NCBI RefSeq assembly: GCF_021184045.1
Contig: NZ_CP073710.1
Span: 434,001-498,000, forward strand
Reading direction: 5' to 3'
Source: Methanococcoides orientis
GTDB taxonomy: Archaea; Halobacteriota; Methanosarcinia; Methanosarcinales; Methanosarcinaceae
DNA: 64,000 nt
Part shown: positions 33,495-42,020 of the stretch, piece by piece
Layout of the letters: every line of letters begins with the position of its first letter
How positions within the stretch are numbered: the first letter of the stretch is position 1
Translations under genes and position numbers: made by a program
Notes under the pieces: generated by a model
The model's database searches: none
What the model was told of the DNA's origin: nothing
The model's input: the letters and a program-made list of their open reading frames with translations, nothing else

Positions 33495-35271
33495 GGTTGA
33501 TAAGAAAACCCCCGATATTGATCGGGAAAATTTTAAAAAATCCATTTCGCCTCCTAAAAATACAACGCATGATGACTATCTCTACTTGAACAAAAGGATT
33601 GAGAAGTTAGAGAAACGAGTTGCTTTTCTCGAAGGTAAGGGGTATACACAGGAGCCTGAAGTAAGAGTAGCACCAGCAGCTGAAAAAGTGATGGCTGAAA
33701 AAGTGGCAGCGGAAGCTTCCAGAGAAACGTACAAACCAACCGAGAATCTTGGATTCAAGATCTTCGGAGCAGTAGGTTTCGTGCTACTTATGCTTGGTAT
33801 GTTCTACCTTTACAGTTACGCTGTTGACCAGGGATGGATAGGGATCCTTGAGCGTGTTGCTTTGGGGATTGCCTTCTCACTTGCGGTCTTAGTAATTGGG
33901 GAGATATTCAGAAGGAAAGAGTATGAGCGTTTTTCACAGCTCATTAACGGTGGTGGGATTGCACTGCTCTACTTCACAATGCATGCCACGTACCATTTTC
34001 AGGCATATAGAGAAGCGCTCAGCATGAGCCTTGGTATGAACACCGCATTACTTTTTCTTGTAATGCTCTTCGCTGTCTTCCTGGCACTTAGACAAAATTC
34101 AGTTATTCTTACAAGCTTTGCGTTTTTCCTTGGATATCTGGCAGCGTTTCTCACAGGGGGATCGCATCAGATGATGATATCAACCATCATCCTATCAGCT
34201 GGTCTGGTGATGATCCTCTGGAAGAAGAATTGGGGAATTGGTCTCTATCCTGTGATTGCCTCGTATTTACTGTACAGCATATTTTTCTTCGACTCGAATA
34301 TCCTTCGCGGAACAGTGGTATCTCCTATTGTCTATTATGCTATTGGGTATCTCATCTGTTTCTTCGCACTCTTCAATATGCTGAGTATCATTCTCGAAGA
34401 CAAGGAGAACTATTCTCAGAACATTATCAGTATGGTTATTAATGCATTTGTAACATTCGGTTTCGGGCTTGCTGTAGTCTGGCATTATTGGTATTCTTTC
34501 AGAGGTATATTTGTAGTTCTGCTGGCAGCAGTGTACCTGGGGTTAGCATATTTCACAAAACAGAAGGAACTCAAGAACCTGTCCCGGACGTTCTTCATTC
34601 TGTGTGTCACATTCCTCTCGATCGCGGTATATGTCCAGCTTGAGGATTTCTGGATAGCACTCACATGGGCAATTGAAGGATTCCTCCTCGTTTACATAGG
34701 TGTCAAGCTTCATAATCTTGATCTTCGATACATGGGATACATCGTTCTCGCTGCAGCTGCGATCCGATCATTGTTATGGGATAGCACAGGCTTAATGTTC
34801 GCTGAAAGAACGATCAGTATGTTGTCAATAACCCTTGCTCTGTACGGGGCAGCATACCTTGTTTCACATTTAAAACTTGAAGATGAGGAACAACTGGTCC
34901 GGGAACTATTAGGGATTGCGGCTACGGTTATTCTAACTATCACTCTCGCGATAGAGATCACTGACAGCACAGGTTTATTTGCTGTATTTTCCGAGAATGC
35001 CAGACAGGTTCTCCTCTCTGTGGTCTGGGCTACGGAATCCGTAATCCTTATTGTTGTTGGATTCCTGGGGAAATCAAGTTCTCTCAGGACTACTGGTGTG
35101 GTACTCTTTGGTATTACTGTGGTGAAGATCCTAGTTATTGATCTTAGTAATCTTGAAATGATCTACAGGATCGTCGTCACGATCATCGTAGGTCTCATAG
35201 CGTTGAGTGCTTCGTTTGCGTATGTGAAGAACAAAGAACGTATTCAGGAGTTCTTACAGGAAAATGACTGA
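33478..35271 (+). CDS. DUF2339 polytopic membrane protein
   Basis: A ~597-residue protein. The N-terminal ~90 residues are soluble with a predicted coiled coil (YLNKRIEKLEKRVAFLEGKG), then about 14-16 hydrophobic helices start at LGFKIFGAVGFVLLMLGMFYLY. The GGGIALLYFTMHATYHF and ISSYLLYS-like helix pairs match DUF2339, a family of large membrane proteins of unknown role. ATG 33478 is chosen because GGGAGGAATT (33460-33469) is 8 nt upstream. It could act in envelope biogenesis; no catalytic motif is visible. Confidence 0.88.
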   Translation: MAKENRVDKKTPDIDRENFKKSISPPKNTTHDDYLYLNKRIEKLEKRVAFLEGKGYTQEPEVRVAPAAEKVMAEKVAAEASRETYKPTENLGFKIFGAVGFVLLMLGMFYLYSYAVDQGWIGILERVALGIAFSLAVLVIGEIFRRKEYERFSQLINGGGIALLYFTMHATYHFQAYREALSMSLGMNTALLFLVMLFAVFLALRQNSVILTSFAFFLGYLAAFLTGGSHQMMISTIILSAGLVMILWKKNWGIGLYPVIASYLLYSIFFFDSNILRGTVVSPIVYYAIGYLICFFALFNMLSIILEDKENYSQNIISMVINAFVTFGFGLAVVWHYWYSFRGIFVVLLAAVYLGLAYFTKQKELKNLSRTFFILCVTFLSIAVYVQLEDFWIALTWAIEGFLLVYIGVKLHNLDLRYMGYIVLAAAAIRSLLWDSTGLMFAERTISMLSITLALYGAAYLVSHLKLEDEEQLVRELLGIAATVILTITLAIEITDSTGLFAVFSENARQVLLSVVWATESVILIVVGFLGKSSSLRTTGVVLFGITVVKILVIDLSNLEMIYRIVVTIIVGLIALSASFAYVKNKERIQEFLQEND

Positions 35272-35331
35272 TCGATTAGGGGATGGTATGGAAATCAATG
35301 AGTGGTTATCTCCTCAGGGATATACATCCTC

Positions 35332-35365
35332 TTCAGTTCGATGAAATGGTCACAAACAATTAATA
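35332..35365 (+). promoter_or_regulatory. Promoter-proximal repeat motif, copy C
   Basis: TTCAGTTCGATGAAATGGTC plus ACAAACAATTAATA, 26 of 27 positions equal to copy A over the core. It is followed by AT-rich TATA-like DNA, and the small membrane protein gene at 35413 begins ~55 bp downstream. Confidence 0.55.
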
Positions 35366-35412
35366 CTAAATTTATCGTTATAATTATTAAAAAAAAGTAG
35401 AATGACGAGCTT

Positions 35413-35640
35413 ATGAATAATCCTGGTAAAATACATCTGAACTACATACTATATGCATTTATATGTGCAGTCATTGGTGCAAACCTATTTCTGGTTTCCA
35501 TTGGGCAAATGCTGACATCAAACATCTTTTACCAGGAATATCTTTTTGGACCGCTTCTTAGCTGGACAGCTTTTGGTACCGGCTTTGTACTTCTGGTGGC
35601 ATCAATATTTTTTGTAAGGGAATCTTTTGGAGAATTGTAA
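35413..35640 (+). CDS. Small two-helix membrane protein
   Basis: A 75-residue protein with two membrane helices (YILYAFICAVIGANLFLVSI and FGTGFVLLVASIFFVRES) separated by a loop of ~20 residues. No family recognised. The next gene starts 2 bp after its stop, so the two form an operon behind motif copy C. Traces of a degenerate relative of its 3' end may be present near 39470-39510. Confidence 0.7.
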   Translation: MNNPGKIHLNYILYAFICAVIGANLFLVSIGQMLTSNIFYQEYLFGPLLSWTAFGTGFVLLVASIFFVRESFGEL

Positions 35641-35641
35641 G

Positions 35642-36151
35642 ATGATGGACAATTTAACTGAGATACAAAAGAAATACATATTTTTCTTCTGCATTGGAAT
35701 TTTTACGTTCTATCTTAGTGGTTATGTTCTCAGAGGCTTCCATCCACCTCAGAACATCTATTTGATGCTTCTTATCTATGGGATACTATTTGGAATCGGA
35801 ATACTGTTCAGCAAGGAACGATCCAGTGTTTTTGTCGTAAATGCATTCGTAATATCGTTTGTAGCTTTACTTCTGATCTCTGCAGGTTTCTTTGCATGGG
35901 GTGCATATGGGCATATGAATTCTAAATCGATAAGTGCTCATCGATTAGATTATGTTCCTGAGGATTTTGTCGTTGTAACGCAAGAGGAGTTGAATGATTA
36001 TCCTGCCCTGAAGGAAACTATCGAAACCCAGAGCTATGTGAAAGCGAGTCCCGGTGAATGGAGAAGAACAATTGAGTTCCTTGAAGAAAAGGGATCCTCT
36101 GTGATCAAGGTTGGGGATGAATATTATGGGATTGGATTCGATACTGCGTGA
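35642..36151 (+). CDS. Membrane protein with cytoplasmic or external alpha/beta tail
   Basis: A ~169-residue protein. Three hydrophobic segments lie in the first ~95 residues (FFFCIGIFTFYLSGYVL, IYLMLLIYGILFGIGILF, NAFVISFVALLLISAGFFAW). A ~75-residue soluble domain follows (VPEDFVVVTQEELNDYPALKETI...SPGEWRRTIEFLEEKG...EYYGIGFDTA). The family is not recognised. The same domain is seen in a decayed copy at 38852-39339, which proves local duplication. ATG 35642 follows the upstream gene directly; a TTG at 35627 would overlap it. Confidence 0.75.
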   Translation: MMDNLTEIQKKYIFFFCIGIFTFYLSGYVLRGFHPPQNIYLMLLIYGILFGIGILFSKERSSVFVVNAFVISFVALLLISAGFFAWGAYGHMNSKSISAHRLDYVPEDFVVVTQEELNDYPALKETIETQSYVKASPGEWRRTIEFLEEKGSSVIKVGDEYYGIGFDTA

Positions 36152-36222
36152 TAAGTTGGAAATATCATAAAAATCTTTAATTACACAATGTCTGAGAACT
36201 TAATTTCGTTGAAGGTAAGTCA

Positions 36223-37779
36223 ATGCAGGGAAACAAAAAGTCCGTAGTTGCAATTTTGATCACGTTGTTGTTGGTAGTGCTTGTTATCGGTGTGTTCATC
36301 TATCCCGGAGTCCGCATGGACGCGGAAGTTCCTGAAGTACCGGTAAATAATCTGTCTGTCTTTCAGGCAAAAGTACCTTCGAGTATCCTGCACGTCGATT
36401 TCGTGAACTCAACTGAAGACTTCAATAGTTCTGCAACCGATGTTTGTTTCTTTATTATCAATGATTCTATTGGGAATACGAAATTCAATGCAGATAGCTT
36501 TCATCCCATAGGGGAAGCAAAGATTGAAAATTCAAAGGAATACCTGATCCGGCAAGTAAAGGCCGGCAACTTTGTCACAGACAGGGGTGATTATCCCATG
36601 TCATCTCTTGGACGTGTCAGGATCACTGAAGTCGAATTTGTTTATTTCGATCGTTTTGCTGATTATCCGTATGACTATCGGGGTGAAACCACATACTATC
36701 CAACCTGGAAACTTACAACAGAAACCTCTAATTATGGGCATGAGATCCTGATGGTCAAGGCAATATCTCCTGATACATCCATATCATATACTGATGTTTA
36801 TGACAGCATTACCGTGGCAGGATCATTAATATCTGATATGGCAGATGAGAATATTTCTGTCAGGGTCAATGCTGTCAAAGAACTCGTTGAAATGGATAAA
36901 TCAGCAGTAGAACCTTTGATCCGGGCATTGGAAAGCTATAATCCGAAGATCCGGGAGAATTCAGCCCGGGCTCTTGGTAAGATTGGGAATGAAACTGCTG
37001 TGGAGCCACTTATTCATGCTTTGGGTGACAGGGACAGCGAGGTTCGAAACGCTGCAAAATTTGGTCTTATGGATATTGGTGATTCGGCATTCGAACCCCT
37101 TGTAAGGGTTGCGAACGATCTAAATGAAAGTCACGCCTCCCGGGTATGGGCGGTCCAGACTCTTGGTGAGATGGGGGAACCGGCAGTGGAACCTCTGATT
37201 TTTTTACTGGCTGATGAAACCGGACTTGATTCGACAGCAGCACATTCTTTGAGCATAATAGGTGAGCCTGCGGTAGAACCTCTTATCCTTGCATTAGATG
37301 ACAATGACCTCAAAGTACGTAACCATGCTGCTGTGGCTCTTGGCAGGATTGGGGATGAAATAGCTGTTGAACCTCTTACCAAAGCATTGAACGATGAATC
37401 GGAACTTGTACGCACTTCTGCAAAAATAAGCATTGAAGGAATTGTAAACAAACACAAGTATGGTGCCATCGCTACTTATGGAAATGTGCCGGAATTCTAT
37501 ATTGGGGATGAGAGGGATCTGTGGATCGATGAACTTGCAATTATTGAAAAAGAAGTAAGTGATGATATGCTGGCATATACCTATCCGAATGGATCAGTGG
37601 TCACATATGGGCCTGATATAAATGGATTTATTGTTGTCGATATTCTGGACGATTCACAGGTCAGCACTTCTCTGATGGATGAGATCTATGGGATATTTGA
37701 TCAGCAAAGCAGGCAGTTTGGTATCAACGAAGTGCCGGTAGTCTTCCAATTCCAGACCAACGAACCGGAAAATGGCTGA
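36223..37779 (+). CDS. Membrane-anchored HEAT-repeat (PBS-lyase type) protein
   Basis: A 518-residue protein with one N-terminal membrane anchor (VVAILITLLLVVLVIGVFIY). An extracellular domain of ~170 residues follows. Then come about six PBS-lyase HEAT repeats at residues ~205-410, each carrying a phrase like AVEPLIRAL or AVEPLIHALGD and a VRxxAxxALGxIGD helix. A ~110-residue C-terminal domain (YIGDERDLWIDELAIIEKE...VPVVFQFQTNEP) ends the protein. HEAT repeats mediate protein contacts; a scaffold role outside the membrane is inferred. It has its own upstream spacer of ~70 bp. Confidence 0.85.
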   Translation: MQGNKKSVVAILITLLLVVLVIGVFIYPGVRMDAEVPEVPVNNLSVFQAKVPSSILHVDFVNSTEDFNSSATDVCFFIINDSIGNTKFNADSFHPIGEAKIENSKEYLIRQVKAGNFVTDRGDYPMSSLGRVRITEVEFVYFDRFADYPYDYRGETTYYPTWKLTTETSNYGHEILMVKAISPDTSISYTDVYDSITVAGSLISDMADENISVRVNAVKELVEMDKSAVEPLIRALESYNPKIRENSARALGKIGNETAVEPLIHALGDRDSEVRNAAKFGLMDIGDSAFEPLVRVANDLNESHASRVWAVQTLGEMGEPAVEPLIFLLADETGLDSTAAHSLSIIGEPAVEPLILALDDNDLKVRNHAAVALGRIGDEIAVEPLTKALNDESELVRTSAKISIEGIVNKHKYGAIATYGNVPEFYIGDERDLWIDELAIIEKEVSDDMLAYTYPNGSVVTYGPDINGFIVVDILDDSQVSTSLMDEIYGIFDQQSRQFGINEVPVVFQFQTNEPENG

Positions 37780-37910
37780 TTTCCACAATGAAGTGCTGAG
37801 TTAAAAAATCATTTCGATTTTGGATCTTATCAGATATAAAACGTGGTGAGTATTGTAACAACGACCACTTACTGGTTCTATCTCTATTTTTTATGATTGT
37901 AACACTTCTC

Positions 37911-38100
37911 TTAAATACTGTGTCGTTCATCAATTACCTCTTTTCAGATTACTGCAACATGTTTCAGGCTAATTCAAAATACCGTTTCATCCTATTGTGG
38001 CTTGATCATAAATGTCAAGGATGGCATAAAATTGATCAAAATCACAAGTTATTGGAAAAATGATCATACTTGTTCTTCCTGGCAATTTTCCGGGGGTTCA
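37911..38100 (+). repeat. 190 bp direct repeat, copy 1, in the 37780-38152 spacer
   Basis: This intergenic stretch is repeated at 39741-39930 with the same length. The core GCAACATGTTTCAGGCTAAT continues unbroken for about 47 identical bases (37954-38000 and 39784-39830). Both copies begin with TTAAATACTG and end near CCGGG-GGTTCAG. In copy 2 the last part is the ribosome binding site of the next gene; in copy 1 it leads to the lipoprotein at 38153. The rest of the 373 bp spacer shows no gene. Confidence 0.75.
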
Positions 38101-38152
38101 GTTTAGAAATTCCATAGGCTTGATTATATCGATAAATTGGAGGATGAAATAA

Positions 38153-38773
38153 TTGACAAGGATTAAAAATATACTTGTGTTGCTCTTGCTGTGTTCTGCA
38201 TTTTTCTCAATGGGATGTGTTGATGAGCAGTTCCCAGAAGAAGAGATTGCAGAGCAAGTGCAACAGAAACTTGATGATTTCGAGAAGCAGAAGGATGATA
38301 AATTCGAGAAGCAGAAGGATGATGAATTTGAAAGTTCGGATGGCTTGATACAATTCACTGGTCAAGATGATGACATTCCAATTCAGGAAGAGCTAACATT
38401 AGATGAAGCAAAAGATACTGTCGGTTTTGAAATACTTTTGCCTTCATATATTCCGGAAGGGTATGAGTTCGATCATGCACTGGTTTATAGTAATGGTGCT
38501 ACGTCTGAAGACAACATTATTGAAACTGTTATTTTAGTCTATAAAAATGGTGACGACTGGCTTCATCTATCACAAATATTTTCTGGAAACGAATTTTCAG
38601 GAATGCTTCCGGAGGGTGATGTAGAAACAGTTAGTATTAATGGTTCTGAAGGACAATTTTCAGCTCTTCTTGAAACCAATATTCTACGATGGACAACAAA
38701 TGATCTGAAACTGAGCATAACGGCGAATATCGATAAAGATGAGCTTGTGAATATGGCTGAATCAATGGCCTGA
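38153..38773 (+). CDS. Short DUF4367-like lipoprotein, paralogue of 32128
   Basis: A 206-residue lipoprotein starting at TTG: LVLLLLCSAFFSMGCVDEQ gives the lipobox-like Cys. A charged coiled-coil stretch with an exact internal repeat (EKQKDD twice within KFEKQKDDEFE) replaces the ~200-residue LolA-like domain of the 32128 paralogue. The DUF4367-like domain follows (ILLPSYIPEGYEFDHALVY...LRWTTNDLKLSI). The signal and C-terminal domains match the paralogue closely, so it arose by duplication with internal deletion. Confidence 0.82.
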   Translation: MTRIKNILVLLLLCSAFFSMGCVDEQFPEEEIAEQVQQKLDDFEKQKDDKFEKQKDDEFESSDGLIQFTGQDDDIPIQEELTLDEAKDTVGFEILLPSYIPEGYEFDHALVYSNGATSEDNIIETVILVYKNGDDWLHLSQIFSGNEFSGMLPEGDVETVSINGSEGQFSALLETNILRWTTNDLKLSITANIDKDELVNMAESMA

Positions 38774-38790
38774 ACTGGCAAAGTTTTCCA

Positions 38791-38844
38791 TGTCCTTTTC
38801 ATCGAATTGTATCACTTTTCAGTTCGATGAAATGGACACAAACA
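38791..38844 (+). promoter_or_regulatory. Repeat motif copy D within a near-perfect inverted repeat
   Basis: TGTCCTTTTCATCGAA (38791-38806) and TTCGATGAAATGGACA (38823-38838) are inverted repeats matching at 15 of 16 positions around a 16 nt loop, 18 bp after the lipoprotein stop. The right arm is the core of the shared motif TTCAGTTCGATGAAATGG. It could fold as a terminator hairpin; it also precedes the decayed gene. Confidence 0.55.
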
Positions 38845-38851
38845 GTAATCA

Positions 38852-39339
38852 AAAATTATTTGCCATTTACTATAAATATGTTCATTACCATTATGAATTC
38901 ATCATGAACGGTGATGTTCTAAAAGGCTTCCATCCACCAGAGGCCATCTATTTGATGTGGCTTATTTTCTGGTAATTTTTACTACTGGTGTGATATTCAG
39001 CAGAGAAAGATCCCGTATTTTTACCTTAAATGCATTTGTAATATCGTTTCTGGATTTACTTCTGATATAGATATCTTTTTTTGCATGGAGTGCATACGAC
39101 ATATGAATTCTAAATCGATAGATTCTGATCGATGAAATTATGTTCCTGAGGATTTTGTCTTTGTAACAGAAGAGGAGTTTAACGATTACCCTGCCCCGAA
39201 GAAAATCATCGAGACTCGGGTCTATATGAAAGCTAGTCCCGGTGAATGGAGGCGAACAATTGAGTTCCTTGGAGAAAAGGGGTCCTATGAGATCAAGGTG
39301 GGGGATGTATTTTATTGGATTGGCTTTGATACTGCGTGA
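38852..39339 (+). pseudogene. Decayed copy of the membrane protein gene at 35642
   Basis: The DNA aligns with 35642-36151: GGCTTCCATCCACC and ATCTATTTGATG recur, then TATGTTCCTGAGGATTTTGT and AGTCCCGGTGAATGGAG-CG-ACAATTGAGTTCCTT, to the shared end GATACTGCGTGAT. The first ~80 bp are diverged, in-frame stops occur (for example TAA near 38973 and a frame change near 38975-39060), and the small upstream membrane gene present at 35413 is absent. No single frame spans the region, so it is a pseudogene. Confidence 0.8.
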
Positions 39340-39740
39340 TTAGGCGTAATCTGCGGGACTGTTTTTCTGGACCTTATTTATGATGGTGATCTATGAGACC
39401 TATTTTAATTTCGGCGGCTTATCCGTAATGAAATCGGTTTCAGTTTTGTGAAACATTCTTTATTTATTGGTCGCAGCATAATGTTTTTCGTGAGGGATAA
39501 ATTTTGCCCTATCTGGTTGCTTGCCAACTTGTCGTGGAGTTTTATTAACTGTATTTAATTCTATTTTCCGTATCTTTTTGTTTTGTTCTTCTAGATATTA
39601 AAAAACCTTTACCATTCCGGTCCCTATTTTTGAACATACACTTATTTAATCAGTTGTTTATGAAAAATAAAATGCGGTCTATATTGGAACAACAGGTAAA
39701 TGCTTTAGTTCTTCTATTTTTTCGGTCATAAACATGCCTT
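39340..39740. other. Non-coding AT-rich stretch between pseudogene and repeat copy 2
   Basis: No frame with a plausible start was found. Around 39470-39510, ATTGGTCGCAGCATAATGTT and TTTCGTGAGGGA resemble the 3' end of the small membrane gene at 35413 (LLVASIFFVRE), suggesting more decayed duplicate material; this match is weak. The rest shows only AT-rich sequence. Confidence 0.45.
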
Positions 39741-39930
39741 TTAAATACTGTATCGATTACCAATTACAATTTTTAGCGTTAAAGCAACATGTTTCAGGCT
39801 AATTCAAAATACCGTTTCATCCTATTGTGGTTTGATCATAACTGACAAGGATGAATTAAATGAATCAAAATTACACATTATTGGATAAACAATCTTACTC
39901 GTTCTTCCTGGCAATTCCCCGGGAGGTTCA
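39741..39930 (+). repeat. 190 bp direct repeat, copy 2
   Basis: Second copy of 37911-38100, ending in GGGAGGTTCAGGC, which serves as the Shine-Dalgarno of the gene at 39934. The identical core lies at 39784-39830. Identity falls off towards the 3' third, where short insertions and substitutions differ between copies. Confidence 0.75.
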
Positions 39931-39933
39931 GGC

Positions 39934-41115
39934 TTGATAGGCAGAAAAAAAGTAGTGATGTCATTTATTATGGCAATATTTGTACTTGCAGTTCCTTCAC
40001 TGGCTACAACTAATTCTGTAGAAGTGTCTGATCTGAATGATATCAACTACAAAGGCTGGCTCAAAGAAGAGATTGAGCTATCAGCTAATGAGGAAATAGA
40101 ACTGGGTAACTACACTTTGAATTATATCTATCCTCAGAGCGGTGGTACCTTTGTTGTAGGTCTGACCATTCAGGAAAAAAGGACAGATGGTGCTGGTAAT
40201 GAGAGGTTCTATCAGATAGCAGATTTCAGCGGTCATGAAGATATTTTTGGTCTCAAAGGAAAAGTCATCTTTATTGAACGATCATCTCTGGCATTCAGGA
40301 TCAATGAGGTCGAGAATGGTGACCTTAATCTGACAGTCTGGTCAAAAGATGATATCTTTTCAGATGTTGAGATCTCAATAGATGTTCCTGAATTTGTTCA
40401 GTTCTATAAGGATGAATCTGTGGACATACCTTTAAAAATAAACAATTCAGGTTCTCTTGATGAAATATTCGATCTTTGTATAAACGGTGACGGTTTTTAT
40501 TCTTATGAATTTCTTTCTAATGGATATAAAGTATCCAAAATAAACGTGGATTCCGGAGATATGGATAACCTGAATCTCCGGCTTCACATAGATAAGAACT
40601 GTCCGGCTGGGGATTACAATTTAAGTGTAAGTGCTTCAGGAAGAAGTTCGGATACTTTATATTTGCCTTTCAGTGTTACAGAAGACCTGAACACTACAAG
40701 TGATCCGGAACTTAAGATGCAGCTCTCAAACCTTTATGTATCCGGAGAGGCAGGTTCAGAGATAATTGTACCTGTAAGGGTGCTTAATTCTGGTAACGTT
40801 GAACTTGAAAACATCGAGCTTGATGCGAGTTCTCCTGGAGGTAACTGGGACTTTGAGTTTTCAGAAGATGAGATTGAAAGGATTAATTTCGAAGAATACA
40901 TGAATGTCGATCTCAGGATCAGGATTCCTTCTGAAACCGAAAATGGTGATTATTTTGTGGATATCAATGCTGTATCCGGTGATGTTGAGGCTGACGAGAT
41001 GAAGTTGCGCGTCAATGTTAAAAGCAGCTCGAATTCAGTCTGGATCGGATTGTTAATGATAGTTCTTATGATTGCAGGTCTGGTCTTTGCAGCTAAGAAA
41101 TATGGGAGGAGATGA
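39934..41115 (+). CDS. Membrane-anchored NEW3-like accessory protein of ABC exporter
   Basis: A 393-residue protein starting at TTG with GGGAGGT 8 nt upstream. Signal peptide or anchor at residues 6-24 (VVMSFIMAIFVLAVPSLA). Beta-sandwich modules resemble alpha-galactosidase NEW3/COG1470 domains (VDIPLKINNSGSLDEIFDL and IIVPVRVLNSGNVELENIEL are the repeat openings), and a C-terminal membrane helix (WIGLLMIVLMIAGLVFAAKK) ends in KKYGRR. It overlaps the ABC ATPase start region and forms an operon with the ATPase and permease. It probably binds the substrate or the exported complex outside. Confidence 0.85.
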   Translation: MIGRKKVVMSFIMAIFVLAVPSLATTNSVEVSDLNDINYKGWLKEEIELSANEEIELGNYTLNYIYPQSGGTFVVGLTIQEKRTDGAGNERFYQIADFSGHEDIFGLKGKVIFIERSSLAFRINEVENGDLNLTVWSKDDIFSDVEISIDVPEFVQFYKDESVDIPLKINNSGSLDEIFDLCINGDGFYSYEFLSNGYKVSKINVDSGDMDNLNLRLHIDKNCPAGDYNLSVSASGRSSDTLYLPFSVTEDLNTTSDPELKMQLSNLYVSGEAGSEIIVPVRVLNSGNVELENIELDASSPGGNWDFEFSEDEIERINFEEYMNVDLRIRIPSETENGDYFVDINAVSGDVEADEMKLRVNVKSSSNSVWIGLLMIVLMIAGLVFAAKKYGRR

Positions 41116-41117
41116 AA

Positions 41118-42020
41118 ATGCAAAAAGTACTTGAAATACAGAATCTGACGAAAAAATATGATGAATTTACAGCGGTTGATAATGTGTCTCTTGATATCAA
41201 TGAAGGGGACCTTATTGGTCTTCTGGGTCACAACGGTGCAGGAAAGACAACCCTCTTTGTAATGCTTACAGGGCTTACAATACAATCATCTGGGAGCATA
41301 AAAGTACTCGGTGAGGATATCGGGAAAAATATGATGATGTTAAAGGAGAACATCAGTTTTCTTCCGGATAATACACTTTATTATGAGAACCTGACCGCAA
41401 AAGAGAACCTTGAATATTTCTGTGACCTGGCAGATGCAGATCGTTCAAAGGTCCCGGAACTTCTTGAGATCGTAGGTATGAGCAAGTGGGCAGACAAGAA
41501 AGTAGGCGAGTTCTCCAGGGGAATGGTGCAGAGAGTAGGATTCGCACAGGCGCTTGTAAAGGAACCGAAGGTTATCTTCCTTGATGAGCCTACATCAGGT
41601 CTTGATCCCGAAGCAAGGGTGGAGATGAACCAGCTTTTAAAGAAGCTTAATGACAGGGGAATCGCGATTGTAATCTCTTCCCATGTACTATCGGAGATCA
41701 AGGATATCTGCTCAAAGATCGCCATAATGAAACAGGGAAAGCTTGTTGCTTTTGATACTCTTGAGAATCTACGCAGGAAGGAAAATAGCAATGTCATCCT
41801 CCTGGAGACAAAAGATCCTGAGCTCACAGTGGAAGTCCTCAGTTCGATCGATTCTATCAAATTTGTTCGTGAAGGCAATATTTTCAGGATAACTTCTGAA
41901 GGGGATGTCAGGGAACGGATCAGCTCAGAACTGAGCAGCATAGGCATCATAATTTTGAACCTCCGGTATGAAACAGAGGATCTTTTCGAGATATTTGAAA
42001 AATATTATCAGGTGGATTAA
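41118..42020 (+). CDS. ABC transporter ATP-binding protein
   Basis: A ~300-residue ABC ATPase of the CcmA/NosF type. Walker A is GHNGAGKTT near residue 37, the Q-loop region is FLPDNTLYYENLT, the signature FSRGMVQRVG stands where LSGGQ is usual, Walker B is VIFLDEPTSGLDP, and the H-loop is ISSHV. A ~80-residue C-terminal regulatory domain follows. ATG 41118 is preferred, with GGAGGAG 6 nt upstream; ATG 41112 overlaps the previous stop. With the membrane-anchored NEW3-like protein and the ABC-2 permease it forms an export or membrane-modification system. Confidence 0.93.
   Translation: MQKVLEIQNLTKKYDEFTAVDNVSLDINEGDLIGLLGHNGAGKTTLFVMLTGLTIQSSGSIKVLGEDIGKNMMMLKENISFLPDNTLYYENLTAKENLEYFCDLADADRSKVPELLEIVGMSKWADKKVGEFSRGMVQRVGFAQALVKEPKVIFLDEPTSGLDPEARVEMNQLLKKLNDRGIAIVISSHVLSEIKDICSKIAIMKQGKLVAFDTLENLRRKENSNVILLETKDPELTVEVLSSIDSIKFVREGNIFRITSEGDVRERISSELSSIGIIILNLRYETEDLFEIFEKYYQVD

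Noticed and set aside
32030-38844. CRISPR array from the repeated ~27 bp motif
   Set aside because: Copies are kilobases apart with genes between them and no regular spacers; no cas genes are present.
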